From Aalborgiella sp963841045 (GTDB taxonomy: Bacteria > Pseudomonadota > Gammaproteobacteria > Burkholderiales > Burkholderiaceae_C), in assembly GCA_963841045.1 (NCBI GenBank), contig CAWJBD010000001.1:1-64000 (forward strand): DNA of 64,000 nucleotides, written 5' to 3'. This document shows positions 63,301 through 64,000 of this stretch, one piece after another; position 1 is the stretch's first letter, and every line of letters begins with the position of its first letter. Made by a program: the position numbers and the translations under genes. A model generated the notes under the pieces. The model did not search any database, was not told the origin of the DNA, and was given only the letters and a program-made list of their open reading frames with translations.

Positions 63301-64000
63301 AATTGATGGTGTAGGCACCCGCAGGTGTGCCCGCTGGAACGCTCACAATGCCTGTGGCGGGATCTACCACTGGTACAAACGAGCCAGGAGGCGCACCAAA
63401 AATTGGCGCCGCTGGCGTTGTCACCGTCATCACCGCATTACCTGCTGATCCCACAGTTGGGGTTGCACTATTGAGTGTGTCGTTGGCACTGATCGCATTA
63501 CCCACATTGGGGTTGCCTGTCGCACCGTTTGTAGTTGAGTATGTGTCGTTCACCGCATCAATCGCTGGTGGCACCACCGTCACTGTGATGGTGGCATCTT
63601 TACAGTTGGTCGGATTGTTTGGAGATTCACACAGTTTGTAGCTGATAGTGTAAACACCAGCAGGTGTACCTGGTGGCACCGATACATCACCGTAAGTCGC
63701 ACCCGGCGTCGTGATCAAAATCGGTACCGGACCACCGCTGATCGGCGTGGCGGGTGTGTTCACTGACAAGGTCGCATTCGCCGAGTTCGCTGGGCTACTA
63801 TTGACCGTGTCGGCCAAAAATGCACTGCCAACATTCGGGTTTCCTGTGGTGCCGTTGACACTGCCAAAGTTGTCGTTCGTCGCCACAATCGGAGGCGCAT
63901 CCACAGTCACCGTGATGGTGGCTGGTTTGCAATTCGTTGGGTTCAACTTCTCGCACAAATTGTAGCTGATGGTGTATGCACCTGCTGGTGTGTTCGCAGG
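60335..64000 (-). CDS. Giant repeat-rich surface protein with DUF11 and SdrD-B-like domains, 5' end beyond the window
   Basis: The frame is open to the right edge, so the N-terminus is missing. At least 1220 residues are visible. First come five full and one partial tandem Ig-like repeats of about 108 residues (VNDxxxxxNGATGNPNVG motif, each with a CEKLNPTNC-like Cys pair). Next come a beta-rich domain (about 62270-61950) and two DUF11 units, with SIRKSTVTKVASAGDLVEYTI and FLEKRVNVNKAELGDSVEYSL. Finally there is an SdrD-B-like segment (GKVFVDCNQSDG...GIPGVRLYMEDGTSITTDVNG) and a short tail. Such modules are stalk-forming surface proteins. The gene is coupled to the barrel gene by a 4-bp overlap. 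Confidence 0.87.
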   Translation of the reverse strand, partial: PANTPAGAYTISYNLCEKLNPTNCKPATITVTVDAPPIVATNDNFGSVNGTTGNPNVGSAFLADTVNSSPANSANATLSVNTPATPISGGPVPILITTPGATYGDVSVPPGTPAGVYTISYKLCESPNNPTNCKDATITVTVVPPAIDAVNDTYSTTNGATGNPNVGNAISANDTLNSATPTVGSAGNAVMTVTTPAAPIFGAPPGSFVPVVDPATGIVSVPAGTPAGAYTINYKLCEKLNPSNCDNAIITVNVGAAPIVAVNDPLPSTNGATGNPNAGNAFTGDTINGQPATTTTTTVVVKTPATPLTPGAPVPSMNPVDGVVSVPPGTPAGTYTIVYTLCEKLNPTNCQDATITVPISAAPVVATNDVFSGINGATGNPNVGNAFLADTVNGQPATLTNATLAVNAPAVSIPGAPVGSPVPVLNPATGEIAVPAGTPAGTYTISYKLCEKLNPTNCQDATITVTVDPSPIVATNDNYQGVNGLLGNPNVGSALANDTVNGAPATVGSSGNATLAVNTPATSIGGGPIPALDPLTGIVSVPPGTPAGVYIINYKLCEKLNPTNCKDANINVFIAGIDVVKAVGIPLQIAKGKFEIPYSVVVGNVGSVPTYNVQANDNLVATYPAPATFTIKAGSYSATPTGGTCTGNTSFNGASDTRLLAGTDDFLGGHSCEVRFTVVVDYGSNPRPAALFNNALASGMGSDSPSANAGYTGITQNPTTGVVTGGVAPQGASATDFSANDTTATPASAAPGTPPAKPKLPTTVGGDSSTGVPTPVVLADQDDGALSIRKSTVTKVASAGDLVEYTIIVSNSSTNSATVKVTDTPPAGFEYAAGTAKVNGTTSGSPIKNGDSLIFDIGTVPAGRSVELKYQMKLGDDVTGGEAANCVSATGTNTATGTAKDSAQSCASVIIETGLFLEKRVNVNKAELGDSVEYSLRVKSVGGKTNNVKITDNMPLGFKLIAGTVKVIRAGVMKTMADPAGAPGPQTTYNVGTVANKEVVEIRYRARLGVGSDLGDGINRAQAKAPFARSSLVASAKVLVTRGVFTREACIAGKVFVDCNQSDGPDKGERNGVQDKGELGIPGVRLYMEDGTSITTDVNGQYSICGIRAISHIMQVDTTTMPVGSRMGITSNRNLGDGVSLLMNPKAGELYRADFAESTCKPSVLEEVKERIKTGVVKVPATVSPPKPVEFDSSQQQGYSKPFLCTTNPDSLECRNAGGAK
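62275..64000 (-). repeat. Tandem ~325-bp coding repeats in the giant surface gene
   Basis: Five full units and part of a sixth, each about 105-112 codons, run from about 62275 to the right edge. Conserved pieces at the protein level: NGATGNPNVGNA, DTVNGQPAT, GTPAGTYTI and CEKLNPTNC. The units differ mainly in the central strand, so they have diverged and are not a recent expansion. Related to the NDTVNG-style Ig/cadherin-like repeats of adhesins. More units may lie beyond the edge. Confidence 0.9.

Noticed and set aside
62275..64000. CRISPR-like repeats
   Set aside because: The repeats are about 325 bp, diverged, and lie within an open reading frame; they are protein repeats without spacers.
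1..64000. tRNA or rRNA genes
   Set aside because: I looked for cloverleaf-like and rRNA-like conserved stretches in the gaps and saw none; a dedicated search would be needed to exclude them.

Overview
The window looks like a chromosomal segment of a betaproteobacterium in the order Burkholderiales, most likely the family Comamonadaceae. The reasons are the product signatures (GlnRS, LptFG, CysB, type-2 ArgC, nag-type gentisate genes, TRAP and LivJ-type binding proteins) and dispersed hairpin repeats of a style I associate with that family. G+C looks close to half by eye; I did not compute it. I saw no tRNA, rRNA, CRISPR array, insertion sequence or prophage.

Layout. 0-5 kb: accessory genes around glnS, namely an HTH-nucleotidyltransferase gene cut by the left edge, NERD and HIRAN proteins, and a PIN toxin with its antitoxin. 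5-12.5 kb: hydrolase, methyltransferase, pyrD, rpiA, a YefM-YoeB module, an HPP membrane protein, murJ and a LivJ-type binding protein. 12.7-19.5 kb: pepA divergent from lptF-lptG, then a CbiX-type chelatase, a CysB-type regulator and an aminotransferase. 19.5-27 kb: hyi, a decayed tfpZ, pilin, a PilB/GspE ATPase, and an FHA protein coupled to a CHASE2 adenylate cyclase. 27-35 kb: TerC, sucCD, argC-hemH, and a beta-propeller/deacetylase/hydroxylase operon. 35-44 kb: rsuA, rng, murB, pgeF, a zeta-class GST, a monooxygenase, a radical SAM/DUF547 pair, msrA and msrB. 44-51 kb: a 3-hydroxybenzoate/gentisate operon with a LysR regulator and TRAP transporter. 51-57 kb: ilvD and yejBEF. 57-64 kb: a large outer-membrane barrel gene translationally coupled to a giant tandem-repeat surface protein that runs off the right edge.

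Three observations stand out. (1) A dispersed element of about 65 bp is present at least 12 times. Six copies lie inside or at the end of protein-coding genes (NERD, murJ, pepA, a polysaccharide deacetylase, pgeF, yejF). In these copies it is read in one preferred frame per strand, so it supplies real protein sequence: a signal peptide in one case and a membrane helix in another. (2) The repeat-protein/barrel pair at the right edge is a candidate uncharacterised surface system. (3) About a dozen genes, including normally important ones (pyrD, argC, pepA), carry what look like single-base frameshifts. That pattern suggests residual indel errors in the assembly, with tfpZ a likelier true pseudogene.
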